This document shows, piece by piece, positions 16,980 through 25,713 of a stretch of DNA of 64,000 bases (its first letter is position 1; every line of letters begins with the position of its first letter). Made by a program: the position numbers and the translations under genes. Origin of the DNA: an uncultured Eggerthellaceae bacterium (GTDB lineage Bacteria; Actinomycetota; Coriobacteriia; Coriobacteriales; Eggerthellaceae); contig CAJURX010000001.1 in the NCBI GenBank assembly GCA_910589125.1, forward strand, positions 186,001 through 250,000. The letters run 5' to 3'. The notes under the pieces were generated by a model. That model was not told the DNA's origin. It was given only the letters and a program-made list of their open reading frames with translations, and did not search any database.

Positions 16980-17288
16980 CTACAGCTTGATCTCGATGTC
17001 GACGCCCGCAGGGAGGTCAAGGCGCATCAGGGAATCCACGGTGTTCGGCGTGGGCTCGATGATGTCGATCAGGCGCTTGTGCGTGCGCATCTCGAACTGC
17101 TCACGCGAATCCTTGTTCACATGCGGGGAGCGGATGACGCAGTACATGTTGCGCTCCGTCGGCAGCGGGATGGGGCCTGAGATCTTGGCTCCGGTCTTCT
17201 GGGCAGTATCCACGATGAGCTTGGTGGACTGATCCACGATCTCATGGTCGTAACCCTTGAGGCGGATACGAATCTTTTGGTTTGCCAC
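16980..17288 (-). CDS. rpsJ: Ribosomal protein S10 (uS10), GTG start
   Basis: 102 aa, also part of the Nus antitermination complex. The GTG that gives MANQKIRIRLKGYDHE is preferred: GAGG lies eight bases upstream and the length equals the family norm. An ATG two codons earlier sits too close to the ribosome-binding site. It follows fusA with no tuf gene in between. Confidence 0.94.
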   Translation of the reverse strand: MANQKIRIRLKGYDHEIVDQSTKLIVDTAQKTGAKISGPIPLPTERNMYCVIRSPHVNKDSREQFEMRTHKRLIDIIEPTPNTVDSLMRLDLPAGVDIEIKL

Positions 17289-17317
17289 TTGCATTACCTC
17301 TTCTCTGCTGGCTTCCT

Positions 17318-19435
17318 CTAGGCGTTTCCGCCGGCTTTGCTGATGATTTCCGTCGCGATGTTCTTGGGAACGGGCTCATAGGAGTCGAACTGCATCGTGT
17401 AGACCGCGCGACCCTGGGTCCCGCTGCGCAGGTCGGTCGCGTAGCCGAACATCTGGGACAGCGGCACCTTGGCGGAGATGGCGACGGCGTTGCCGCGCTG
17501 CTCCTGACCCTGGATGACGCCACGACGGGACGGGATGTCGCCCATGACGAAGCCCGTGTACTCCTCCGGCGTCTCCACCTCAACGGCCATGACCGGCTCC
17601 AAGATGACCGGATCGGACTTCTTGAGAGCATCCTTGATGGCCATGGAGCCTGCCACCTTGAATGCCGCCTCGGAGGAGTCGACCTCGTGGAAGCTGCCGT
17701 CGATGAGCTCGACCTTGATGTCCTCCACCGGATACCCCGCCAGCACGCCGGAGTTCAGCGCCTCCTTGATGCCCTTGTCGACAGCCGGGATGAACTCCTT
17801 GGGGATGACGCCGCCCACGATCTTGTTCTCGAACTCGTAGCCGGTGCCGGGCTCCTGCGGGTACATGTTGATGATGGCATGGCCATACTGACCGTGGCCA
17901 CCAGACTGACGGACGAACTTGCCCTCGGCGTTCATGACCTCATGGCCCGGACGCTCGCGATAGGCGACCTGCGGCTTGCCCACGTTCGCCTCCACCTTGA
18001 ACTCGCGCAGCAGGCGGTCGATGATGATCTCCAGGTGGAGCTCGCCCATGCCGGCGATGATCGTCTGGCCGGTCTCATGGTTGGTGGACACGCGGAACGT
18101 CGGGTCCTCCTCAGCGAGCTTCTGCAGGGCGATGCCCATCTTGTCCTGCTCGGCCTTGGTCTTGGGCTCGACCGCGATGTCGATGACCGGGTCGGCGAAT
18201 TCCATCGACTCCAGGATGATGGGTGCATCCTCAGCGCAGAGCGTGTCGCCCGTGGAGGTGTCCTTGAGGCCCACGACGGCGACGATGTCGCCTGCGGAGC
18301 ACTTGTCCACATCGAGCTGCTGATTCGCATGCATCTGGAGCATGCGGCCGATGCGCTCCTTCTTGTCCTTGACGGCGTTCAGCACGTAGCTGCCCTTGTC
18401 GAGGCTTCCGGAGTAGCAGCGAAGATACGTGAGCTTGCCCACGTACGGGTCGGTCATGATCTTGAATGCCAGGCTGGAGAACGGCGCCTTCACGTCAGCC
18501 GGGCGATCCTCCTCAGCACCCGTTTCCGGGTTCACGCCCGTGATGGCCGGGATGTCCACCGGTGAGGGGAGGTAGTCGACGACGGCATCCAGCATCTCCT
18601 GGACGCCCTTGTTCTTGTAAGCGCTGCCCACGAACACGGGGTTGAGCTTGCAAGCGATGACGCCCTTGCGGATGGCGTTCTTGAACTCCTCGACGCTGAC
18701 CTCTTCCTCCATGAGGACCTTCTCCATGAGGTCATCATCGCAGTCAGCAGCAGCCTCCAAGAGCTCCTGGCGATACATCTCAGCGTCGTCCTTGAACTCA
18801 GCCGGGATCTCATCCATGGGCTCCGGATAGGTCATGCCCTTGTCGTCTGCCTTGAAGTCCCATGCGGTCATGGTCACCAGGTCGACCACGCCCCAGAACT
18901 GGTCCTCAGCGCCCATGGGGATCTGAGCGGCGAATGCGGGGGCATCCAGGCGATCGCGCATGGTCTGGATGGCATGGAAGAAGTCCGCGCCCACGCGGTC
19001 GTACTTGTTGATGAATGCGATGCGGGGAACGCCATAGCGCTCAGCCTGGCGCCAGACCGTCTCGGACTGGGGCTGCACGCCTGCGACCGCATCGAACACG
19101 GCAACGGTGCCGTCCAGCACGCGCAGGGAGCGCTCCACCTCAGCGGTGAAGTCGACGTGGCCGGGGGTGTCGATGATCTGGAAGCGATACTCCTGGCCAT
19201 CCTCCTCGCCGCGGGGGTACTTCCAGAAGCACGTGGTGGCAGCGGAGGTGATGGTCACGCCGCGCTCCTGCTCCTGGACCATCCAGTCCATGGTGGCAGC
19301 GCCGTCGTGCACCTCGCCGATCTTGTGGGTCTTGCCCGTGTAGTAGAGGATGCGCTCGGTCGTAGTGGTCTTGCCCGCGTCGATGTGGGCCATGATCCCG
19401 AAGTTGCGCGTCTCCTTGAGTGTGAGCTTTGCCAT
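17318..19435 (-). CDS. fusA: Elongation factor G
   Basis: Translocation GTPase, 705 aa. G1 AHIDAGKTT (about 17-25), G2 RGVTITSAATT, G3 DTPGHVDF and G4 NKYD are visible, followed by the domain II-V blocks (GMGELHLEI, GRAVYTMQFD). G4 carries Tyr where Met is usual, which keeps the NKxD pattern. It lies nine nt after rpsG and 29 nt before the rpsJ start. The usual tuf gene is not next to it. Confidence 0.97.
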   Translation of the reverse strand: MAKLTLKETRNFGIMAHIDAGKTTTTERILYYTGKTHKIGEVHDGAATMDWMVQEQERGVTITSAATTCFWKYPRGEEDGQEYRFQIIDTPGHVDFTAEVERSLRVLDGTVAVFDAVAGVQPQSETVWRQAERYGVPRIAFINKYDRVGADFFHAIQTMRDRLDAPAFAAQIPMGAEDQFWGVVDLVTMTAWDFKADDKGMTYPEPMDEIPAEFKDDAEMYRQELLEAAADCDDDLMEKVLMEEEVSVEEFKNAIRKGVIACKLNPVFVGSAYKNKGVQEMLDAVVDYLPSPVDIPAITGVNPETGAEEDRPADVKAPFSSLAFKIMTDPYVGKLTYLRCYSGSLDKGSYVLNAVKDKKERIGRMLQMHANQQLDVDKCSAGDIVAVVGLKDTSTGDTLCAEDAPIILESMEFADPVIDIAVEPKTKAEQDKMGIALQKLAEEDPTFRVSTNHETGQTIIAGMGELHLEIIIDRLLREFKVEANVGKPQVAYRERPGHEVMNAEGKFVRQSGGHGQYGHAIINMYPQEPGTGYEFENKIVGGVIPKEFIPAVDKGIKEALNSGVLAGYPVEDIKVELIDGSFHEVDSSEAAFKVAGSMAIKDALKKSDPVILEPVMAVEVETPEEYTGFVMGDIPSRRGVIQGQEQRGNAVAISAKVPLSQMFGYATDLRSGTQGRAVYTMQFDSYEPVPKNIATEIISKAGGNA

Positions 19436-19444
19436 CTCTACCCC

Positions 19445-19915
19445 TTAGAAGCGATAATGGCTGAACGCACGGTTAGCCTCGGCCATCTTGTACATATCCT
19501 CGCGCTTCTTCACAGCCGCACCCGTGTTCTGGGAGGCATCCATGATCTCATTCGCGAGGCGCTCGGCCATCGTGTGCTCACGACGGGAGCGGGAGTAGTC
19601 CACGATCCAGCGGATGGCCAGCGTGGTGGCACGACGGGAGTTGACCTCCATCGGCACCTGATACGTTGCGCCGCCCACGCGCTTGGGCTTGCACTCGAGG
19701 GTGGGACGGACGTTGTCCATGGCCTTCTTGAACACGGACAGCGGATCTTCGCCGGTCTTCTCGCCCACCAGGTCGAAAGCGCCGTAGACGATGCGCTCCG
19801 CCAGGGACTTCTTGCCGTCCATCATGATCTTGTTGATCAGCTGGGTGACAAGGCGGTTGTTGTACTTCGCGTCAGGCTGGATGGGCCTGCGCTGTGCTGC
19901 TGCACGACGTGGCAT
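19445..19915 (-). CDS. rpsG: Ribosomal protein S7 (uS7)
   Basis: 30S head assembly protein, 156 aa, starting MPRRAAAQRRPIQPD. GGATYQVPMEVNSRRATTLA and the C-terminal NRAFSHYRF are standard. It lies between rpsL (96-nt gap) and fusA. Confidence 0.97.
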   Translation of the reverse strand: MPRRAAAQRRPIQPDAKYNNRLVTQLINKIMMDGKKSLAERIVYGAFDLVGEKTGEDPLSVFKKAMDNVRPTLECKPKRVGGATYQVPMEVNSRRATTLAIRWIVDYSRSRREHTMAERLANEIMDASQNTGAAVKKREDMYKMAEANRAFSHYRF

Positions 19916-20011
19916 GTGAATGCTCCTTCTCTCTGCGCGCTTCTGGCCGGTCTCCTGCGCCCCAGGCGTCTCCGGTCATTAGGCTCTCGTGAGCCCGCGC
20001 GGCTTATCGGG

Positions 20012-20383
20012 TTATTTCGGGCGCTTTGCTCCGTAGCGGCTGCGAGCCTGCAGGCGGTTGTCCACCGATGCGCAGTCCAGCGTGCCGCGGATGACCTTGT
20101 AGCGAACACCCGGCAGGTCCTTCACACGGCCGCCGCGGATGAGCACCATGGAGTGCTCCTGCAGGTTGTGACCGATGCCGGGGATGTAGGCCGTGACCTC
20201 CATGCCGTTGACCAGGCGCACGCGGCAGACCTTGCGCAGCGCCGAGTTCGGCTTCTTGGGGGTGGTGGTGTAGACGCGCGTGCACACGCCGCGCTTCTGG
20301 GGGTTCCCCTTGAGAGCAGGCGTCTTCTTCTTGTCTTCCTGCTTCTTGCGGCCCTTGCGGACCAGCTGATTGATAGTAGGCAA
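20012..20383 (-). CDS. rpsL: Ribosomal protein S12 (uS12), TTG start
   Basis: Decoding-centre protein, 123 aa, read as MPTINQLVRKGRKK. The first codon is TTG with GAAGGA upstream; the ATG ten codons earlier would add residues not found in S12. TTTPKKPNSALRKV and GRVKDLPGVRYK keep both lysines at the classical streptomycin positions (E. coli 42 and 87), so the sequence predicts the sensitive form. It is the first gene of the str-S10 unit. Confidence 0.93.
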   Translation of the reverse strand: MPTINQLVRKGRKKQEDKKKTPALKGNPQKRGVCTRVYTTTPKKPNSALRKVCRVRLVNGMEVTAYIPGIGHNLQEHSMVLIRGGRVKDLPGVRYKVIRGTLDCASVDNRLQARSRYGAKRPK

Positions 20384-20482
20384 TCCTCTTCCTTCCTCGT
20401 CGGCGGCCTGCAAGCGTTCGCATCCGCCTCAGGTCCTTCTTCCTTGCTGTTCTTTCATGTGCGCTTCGCGAATGCGCACGCG

Positions 20483-20506
20483 AAAAAATGCGCCTTTCCC
20501 AGGCGC
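20483..20506 (-). other. Terminator-like hairpin at the 5' end of the rpsL transcript
   Basis: On the minus strand GCGCCT-GGGAA-AGGCGC is followed by ATTTTTT. It begins about nine bases after the -10 of the rpsL promoter, so the predicted transcript would start at or within a base or two of the stem. It may be an attenuator, a 5'-stabilising stem, or a terminator for readthrough from the M20 peptidase gene. Confidence 0.6.
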
Positions 20507-20514
20507 GACGATGC

Positions 20515-20543
20515 ATACTATCCATGTGTTCCCAGCAAGTCAA
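20515..20543 (-). promoter_or_regulatory. Sigma70 promoter of the str-S10 unit
   Basis: TTGACT (20538-20543), 17-bp spacer, TAGTAT (20515-20520), read on the minus strand. It is about 130 nt upstream of rpsL and is the best sigma70 match in the window. Confidence 0.8.
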
Positions 20544-20661
20544 ACGCCACGGTTCCGGGCGTATCCATACCTTCTCCGGTGAGCGGCATCGCGAGCGCGA
20601 ACCAGCAGATGGCGCAGCGTCGAAAGGGGTCTCGTCAGGGGCGCAGATGAGCCTGCGACCA

Positions 20662-21789
20662 TCAGGCAGAGGCGTATTCGGCGATCAGCGCTTCGACCAA
20701 GCGCACATCATCCATGAGGTCTGACACCTTGATATGCTCATGGGTGGTATGGAAGCTCGCCATGCCCACTCCGAGCGTGACCGCATGCACGCCCTTGTCA
20801 TTCAGGTTGTTCGCATCGGCGCCGCCACCCGTCCGGATCATGGCGAAGGGCAGTCCGCACGCCTCTGCCGCCCTGCGGAACCGCTGGATGATGGGGCTCT
20901 CCTCCGAGAAGCTCACCTCAGGGTAGTCCAGCACCCACGACACATCGGCAGTGGCGCCCTTCTCTCGGCAGGCCTCGGTGATGGCATCGGTCATCTGAGC
21001 TCGGACCTCCTCGGCCCGTGTGCGATCGAGAGAGCGGCACTCCCCTTCCAGCGTGCACGCATCAGCGACGATGTTCGTCGCGACGCCGCCTCCGATGGTG
21101 CCGACATTCGCCGTGGTGGCCTCATCCAAGCGGCCGAGCTCCATGTCCGCGATGGCGCGCGCGGCCACCTCGATGGCAGATACGCCCGCCTCCGGCTCCA
21201 CCCCCGCATGAGCGCTCCTGCCCTGGATGCGCGCCCGCATGGTGAGGTGGCACGGTGCCGCCACGATGACGGACCCTGGGCTCCCATCGGCGTCCAGCAC
21301 GAAGCAATCCACCCCTTGGGGCACATCCTCTGCGCACAGGGCACCTGAGCCGAGGAGGCTCTGCTCCTCGCACGTGGTCAGGAGCACGCAGATCCCGGGT
21401 GTGGGACGCCCGCTCTCGAGGTATGTGCGGATGCCCTCGAAGATGGCCGTGATGCCCGCCTTGTCATCAGCAGAGAGGATGGTCTCGCCCGCAGAGCAGA
21501 GCACGTCCCCGCGCTCATCTTGGACGCGGGACACCTGGATGCCCGCACACGGCTTCACGGTGTCCATATGCGCTGAGAACATGACCTCGCCCGGCGCGTC
21601 GCCGGCGCGCGTGGCGATGAGGTTGCCCGTATCCGACCCGGTCGCAGGAGCAGACCCATCGAAGCGCACCTGGAACCCGAGGGCCCGAAGCTCCGCTGCG
21701 CACGCCTGCGCCATCTCCGCCTCATGCCATGACGGGCTCTCGATCAGCGCCAAGCGCTCGAAGAGGCTCAAGACCTTCGCTTCATCCAT
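20662..21789 (-). CDS. M20 family metallopeptidase, tripeptidase-like
   Basis: Zinc exopeptidase of the PepT/M20B type, probably a cytosolic tri- or dipeptidase. 375 aa. Metal and catalytic motifs in order: FSAHMDTVKP, SADDKAG, the TTCEEQ pair, LDADGSPG, a dimerisation lid domain at about 170-280 and C-terminal SFHTTHEHIKVSDL. The C-terminal histidine completes the site. It has four bases of spacing from the pyrophosphatase gene upstream and probably shares its transcript. Confidence 0.88.
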   Translation of the reverse strand: MDEAKVLSLFERLALIESPSWHEAEMAQACAAELRALGFQVRFDGSAPATGSDTGNLIATRAGDAPGEVMFSAHMDTVKPCAGIQVSRVQDERGDVLCSAGETILSADDKAGITAIFEGIRTYLESGRPTPGICVLLTTCEEQSLLGSGALCAEDVPQGVDCFVLDADGSPGSVIVAAPCHLTMRARIQGRSAHAGVEPEAGVSAIEVAARAIADMELGRLDEATTANVGTIGGGVATNIVADACTLEGECRSLDRTRAEEVRAQMTDAITEACREKGATADVSWVLDYPEVSFSEESPIIQRFRRAAEACGLPFAMIRTGGGADANNLNDKGVHAVTLGVGMASFHTTHEHIKVSDLMDDVRLVEALIAEYASA

Positions 21790-21793
21790 GATG

Positions 21794-23149
21794 CTACCTC
21801 AGTATCCTCGCAGCCACCTGCTTCTTGCGCGACAGCACGCCCGGCATCCACGTGCCGCCCTCTCCCGTGCATTCGATGTCGAACGCGCGGTTCACGATCT
21901 TCCGGTTGCCCTCGGCCATGAGCTGCGTGCCCTCGGCCAAGATATCGGTGACCATCAAGATCACGGTCTCGTAGCCCTTGTTCTTGATGAGGGTCCGCAT
22001 GTGCTCGCGTATCTCCTCCTCGCGGTCCATGACCACGGAGAGGTCCACCGTCTCATGCTGCGCGATCAGGATGGTGTCGTCATCCAGCTGGAATTCCTTT
22101 GAATCAGCCTCCACCAGCTCCTCTATCGCCATGTCAGCATCCCCGCCGCGTGCGCGGAATACGGACAGCCCGAATTCCGTCGGGTCCACCCCGATGATGC
22201 CTGCGAGGAACGACACTTGGTCCCGGTCGATTTCCGTGGCCGTGGGGGATTTCAAGATGACCGTATCGGTCATGATGGCAGACAGGAGCACGCTGGCGAG
22301 CGCGGGCGGGATATCCACGCCGTGCTCGCGGAACTCCATGGCAACGAGCGTGGCCGTGGAGCCGATGGGGCGATTGAGGAACTTGATGGGGTTGGCCGTG
22401 GTCACATCGGCGATGCGGTGATGGTCGATGATCTCCAGGACGTTCGCTTCCTCTATGCCCGTTGCGGCTTGGCGCACCTCGTTGTGGTCCACCAAGATCA
22501 CGTCCCGACGAGGCGGCGTGGCCACATCGGAGCGCGTGACGATGCCGATGGCGCGACCCGACCCGTCCAGCACCACTGCTTCGCGCAGCTCGCTCGCGAT
22601 CATGTCATCCACAACATCATGCAGGACGTCCTCGGCTTCGAGCCTCATCACGTTCTCGAACATCAGCTCGCACACCTTCTGGGAGAGCGATTCGATCAGC
22701 GATGACGCGACGGCCATGCTCGACTCAGGGCTCCCGTCATCCAGCTCATCCGTAGCTGCGATGTAGCGCTCCGCGATGGCACGGGTGGAGATGAGGCCTT
22801 GGAACCTGCCATCCGCATCCTCCACGACGAGCGAGCGGATGTTGTGCTTGCGCAGGGCGTGCCCCGCCTCCAACATGCTCGCATCCAAGCGGATGGAGAT
22901 GGGGTCAGATGTCATGACATCGCTCACGCGCGTGTGCACGTGGCTGATGCGCACGGGAGGCTCCATGCCATTCTGAGCGAGTATCCACTGGCTCTCAGGG
23001 GGAAGCGGCCCCAGGCATGCAGGGATGTATCTGGCATCCTCGCCTGAGCGCTTCGCCAGCTCGTTCTTGAGGTGCGCATACCCGACAGCTGCGCAGATCG
23101 AATCGTTGTCCGGGTTCTTATGCCCGACCACGATCACCGATTTTGGCAT
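21794..23149 (-). CDS. CBS-domain manganese-dependent (family II) inorganic pyrophosphatase
   Basis: Hydrolyses pyrophosphate in the cytosol. 451 aa from MPKSVIVVGHKNPDNDS, with GAGGAG five bases upstream. DHH-domain motifs are HKNPDND (about 10-16), ILVDHNEV and LEIIDHH, and the DHHA2 domain ends with GVLSRKKQV. Two CBS domains are inserted between the first and second motifs (about 70-240: VSDVMTSDPISIRLD, and the second ending IGIVTRSDVATPP). The length leaves no room for a DRTGG domain. Such enzymes, including one from Eggerthella lenta, are known to be regulated by adenine nucleotides through the CBS pair. Confidence 0.93.
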   Translation of the reverse strand: MPKSVIVVGHKNPDNDSICAAVGYAHLKNELAKRSGEDARYIPACLGPLPPESQWILAQNGMEPPVRISHVHTRVSDVMTSDPISIRLDASMLEAGHALRKHNIRSLVVEDADGRFQGLISTRAIAERYIAATDELDDGSPESSMAVASSLIESLSQKVCELMFENVMRLEAEDVLHDVVDDMIASELREAVVLDGSGRAIGIVTRSDVATPPRRDVILVDHNEVRQAATGIEEANVLEIIDHHRIADVTTANPIKFLNRPIGSTATLVAMEFREHGVDIPPALASVLLSAIMTDTVILKSPTATEIDRDQVSFLAGIIGVDPTEFGLSVFRARGGDADMAIEELVEADSKEFQLDDDTILIAQHETVDLSVVMDREEEIREHMRTLIKNKGYETVILMVTDILAEGTQLMAEGNRKIVNRAFDIECTGEGGTWMPGVLSRKKQVAARILR

Positions 23150-23285
23150 GAGTGCTCCTCCGTAGTGCATCGATTCCGTCAAGAGGATATCCTAGCGCAA
23201 ATCCGCTCACGCGCTCAGAGGCACCACGTCGCTGGCCTGCCCCTTCCGAGCACGCGCAGCGCACGAGCGATGCCTTCGGCGGACT

Positions 23286-25628
23286 TCAGTTGACCTTCAC
23301 GATGGGAGCGTAGTCCTTCAAGAGCTTCTTGGTGGATCCGGTCTTCTTGAACTTGACGTAGATGACGTCAGACGCCGCCTTGATGACCGTGCCGCGCCCG
23401 AAGGTCTTGTGGTCCACCGTGTCGCCCGTCTTGAACGTCTCCTTCGCCCCTGCGCGCGTGCCATCGGATGCCGTTCCGCGCGAGGCGGACGCATACGAGC
23501 GGCTCTTCCGCGACCCAGAGGCGCTGGACTGGCCGAACACGCGACCACCGCCCGCCTCGGCACCAGAGCCGGAGATGCCGCGACGGCTCCCCCGCTTCTC
23601 CCAGCCGCTGCCGATGAAGCCGGCCGAGCCGAGGCCCTTGGTCTCCCGGAGCTCCTGCGGGATGTCCCGCAGGAAGCTGGACATCTGATTCGCATTCGTC
23701 TGCCCGAAGAGCTTCCTGGTCTGCGCGCAGCACAGGTACAGCTTCTTGCGCGCGCGGGTGATGGCCACATAGGCCAAGCGGCGCTCCTCCTCATATCCGG
23801 CTGCCTCGGAGATGGAGGTCATGTGCGGGAACACGCCCTCCTCCATGCCGCCCACGAACACGGTATCGAACTCCAAGCCCTTCGCAGAGTGCACGGTCAT
23901 GAGCGTCACGGCCTGCCCGTCCTCGCTGACGGCATCCAGATCGGTGCGCAGGCGCACCCACTCGAGGAGGTCGGGAAGGGAATCCCCTCGCAGCTCCCGG
24001 ACGGGTTCCTCGACCTGCGCGCCTTCCGCATCGGAGGACGGCGGTGCATACAGGGCATCCTCCACCTCATGGGTCTCGGAGAACTCGGATACCACGCCGA
24101 AGAACTCCTTGATGTTCTCCACGCGCCCCGCAGCCTCATCGGTCCCCTCATCCTCATAGGCCCTCATGAGCCCGGTGTTCTCGATGATGCGCTCCACCAC
24201 GCGGCGCAGGTCTCCCGAATAGCTGCGCGCTTCGCGGAACAGCTCCGTGAATTCGCCGATGGACTTCCTGACCGCAGGCCGCACCTCCTCGTCCACCAGC
24301 AGCATCTCCGCTGCTGCGGACATGGGAACGCCGAGCTGCCCGGCATAGGAGCGGATCTTCTCCACCGTGGTGGCGCCGATGCCGCGACGCGGGACATTGA
24401 TGATCCGCTCGAAGGAGACATCGTCAGCGGGATTCTCCACGAGGGAGAGGTATGCCATGACGTGCCTGATCTCCGCGCGATCGAAGAACTTGGTGCCGCC
24501 GACGATGCGGTACGGCACGCCTGCTCGCAGGAGCATGTCCTCGAGCACGCGCGACTGGGCATTCGTGCGGTAGAACACAGCCATCTGGCTGTAGCTCGCA
24601 CCACCCTCGTGCAGCTTCTCTATCTCGCCTGCGATCCATCGGCCCTCGTCGCGCTCATCGGCCGCAACGTAGACGGAGATGCGCTCCCCGTCCCCCGCAT
24701 CGGTGAAGAGCCGCTTGGGCTTGCGCGAGGAGTTATGCGAGATGACCTCGTTCGCCGCCTTGAGGATGGTGCCCGTAGAGCGATAGTTCTGCTCGAGCTT
24801 CACGGTCTTGGAATCCGGGTAGTCCTGCTCGAACTCCAAGATGTTGCGGATATCCGCGCCACGCCACGAGTAGATGGACTGATCGTCGTCACCCACCACC
24901 ATGATGTTGCGCAGCTTCGCGGCGAGCATCTGCGTGATGGCGTACTGCGCATGGTTGGTGTCCTGATACTCGTCCACCAGCACGTACTTGAACCGCTCCT
25001 GATACGCCTCCAGCACCTCAGGGTGATGCTTCAGCAGCAGGTAGGCGTACATGAGCAGGTCGTCGAAGTCCATCGCATTGGCCGCACGCAGGCGCTTCTG
25101 ATAGGACTCGTAGACGCGCGCTGCTGCCTTGTCCTGGATGTCCATGGCCTCCTTCGCGAACTCGCTGGGGACCACCAGCTCGTTCTTGGCCTTCGATATG
25201 CGCGCGAGGATGCCATTCACCTGGAAGAGCTTGGGGTTGAGGTCCAGCTCGGCCATGATGGCCTTCACGAGGCGCTTCTGATCATCGGTGTCATAGATGG
25301 TGAACGTGCGCGTATAGCCGATCTTCTCCGCGTCCTGGCGCAGGATGCGCACGCACATGCTATGGAAGGTGGACACCCACATGCCGCGCGCAGGCGATCC
25401 GATGAGGCCCGAGAGCCTCTCGCGCATCTCTGCGGCCGCCTTGTTGGTGAAGGTGATGGCCAAGATCTCCCAGGGATGCGCCACGCCCGAGTCGATCATG
25501 TGGGCGATGCGGTAGGTCAGCACGCGCGTCTTGCCCGAGCCAGCTCCTGCCAGCACGAGGAGCGGACCGTCAGTGGTCAGGACGGCCTCTTTCTGAGGCG
25601 CGTTCAGAGAATCTATATCGATGGGCAT
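23286..25628 (-). CDS. pcrA: ATP-dependent DNA helicase PcrA/UvrD
   Basis: 3'-5' SF1 helicase for repair and replication-fork clearance, 780 aa from MPIDIDSLNAPQKEAV. The long upstream extension of the frame is not conserved and is dropped. Q-motif NAPQKEAV, Walker A GAGSGKT (about 28-34), motif II DEYQDTN, GDDDQSIYSWRGAD, motif IV LEQNYRST and TVHSAKGLEFD are present. The C-terminus has a Ser/Gly-rich linker and a Tudor-like domain (FKTGDTVDHKTFGRGTV), which binds RNA polymerase in PcrA of other Gram-positives. Confidence 0.94.
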   Translation of the reverse strand: MPIDIDSLNAPQKEAVLTTDGPLLVLAGAGSGKTRVLTYRIAHMIDSGVAHPWEILAITFTNKAAAEMRERLSGLIGSPARGMWVSTFHSMCVRILRQDAEKIGYTRTFTIYDTDDQKRLVKAIMAELDLNPKLFQVNGILARISKAKNELVVPSEFAKEAMDIQDKAAARVYESYQKRLRAANAMDFDDLLMYAYLLLKHHPEVLEAYQERFKYVLVDEYQDTNHAQYAITQMLAAKLRNIMVVGDDDQSIYSWRGADIRNILEFEQDYPDSKTVKLEQNYRSTGTILKAANEVISHNSSRKPKRLFTDAGDGERISVYVAADERDEGRWIAGEIEKLHEGGASYSQMAVFYRTNAQSRVLEDMLLRAGVPYRIVGGTKFFDRAEIRHVMAYLSLVENPADDVSFERIINVPRRGIGATTVEKIRSYAGQLGVPMSAAAEMLLVDEEVRPAVRKSIGEFTELFREARSYSGDLRRVVERIIENTGLMRAYEDEGTDEAAGRVENIKEFFGVVSEFSETHEVEDALYAPPSSDAEGAQVEEPVRELRGDSLPDLLEWVRLRTDLDAVSEDGQAVTLMTVHSAKGLEFDTVFVGGMEEGVFPHMTSISEAAGYEEERRLAYVAITRARKKLYLCCAQTRKLFGQTNANQMSSFLRDIPQELRETKGLGSAGFIGSGWEKRGSRRGISGSGAEAGGGRVFGQSSASGSRKSRSYASASRGTASDGTRAGAKETFKTGDTVDHKTFGRGTVIKAASDVIYVKFKKTGSTKKLLKDYAPIVKVN

Positions 25629-25713
25629 GAGGGCCTCTCGCTTGTCATGGGGATAGGGAAGGTTCCATGATAGCGTCCGTGCCGCAAAAATCCAGCGGCG
25701 CGGCACGCCATCC

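Noticed and set aside
1..23200. Assembly chimera as explanation of the split S10 cluster
   Set aside because: Not fully excluded, but base composition and style are uniform, rplW ends with a proper terminator and gene boundaries are clean, so a real rearrangement is the simpler reading from sequence alone.
23409..25670. 753-codon plus-strand frame opposite pcrA
   Set aside because: It is the exact complement of conserved helicase motifs, has no ribosome-binding site and no recognisable domains.
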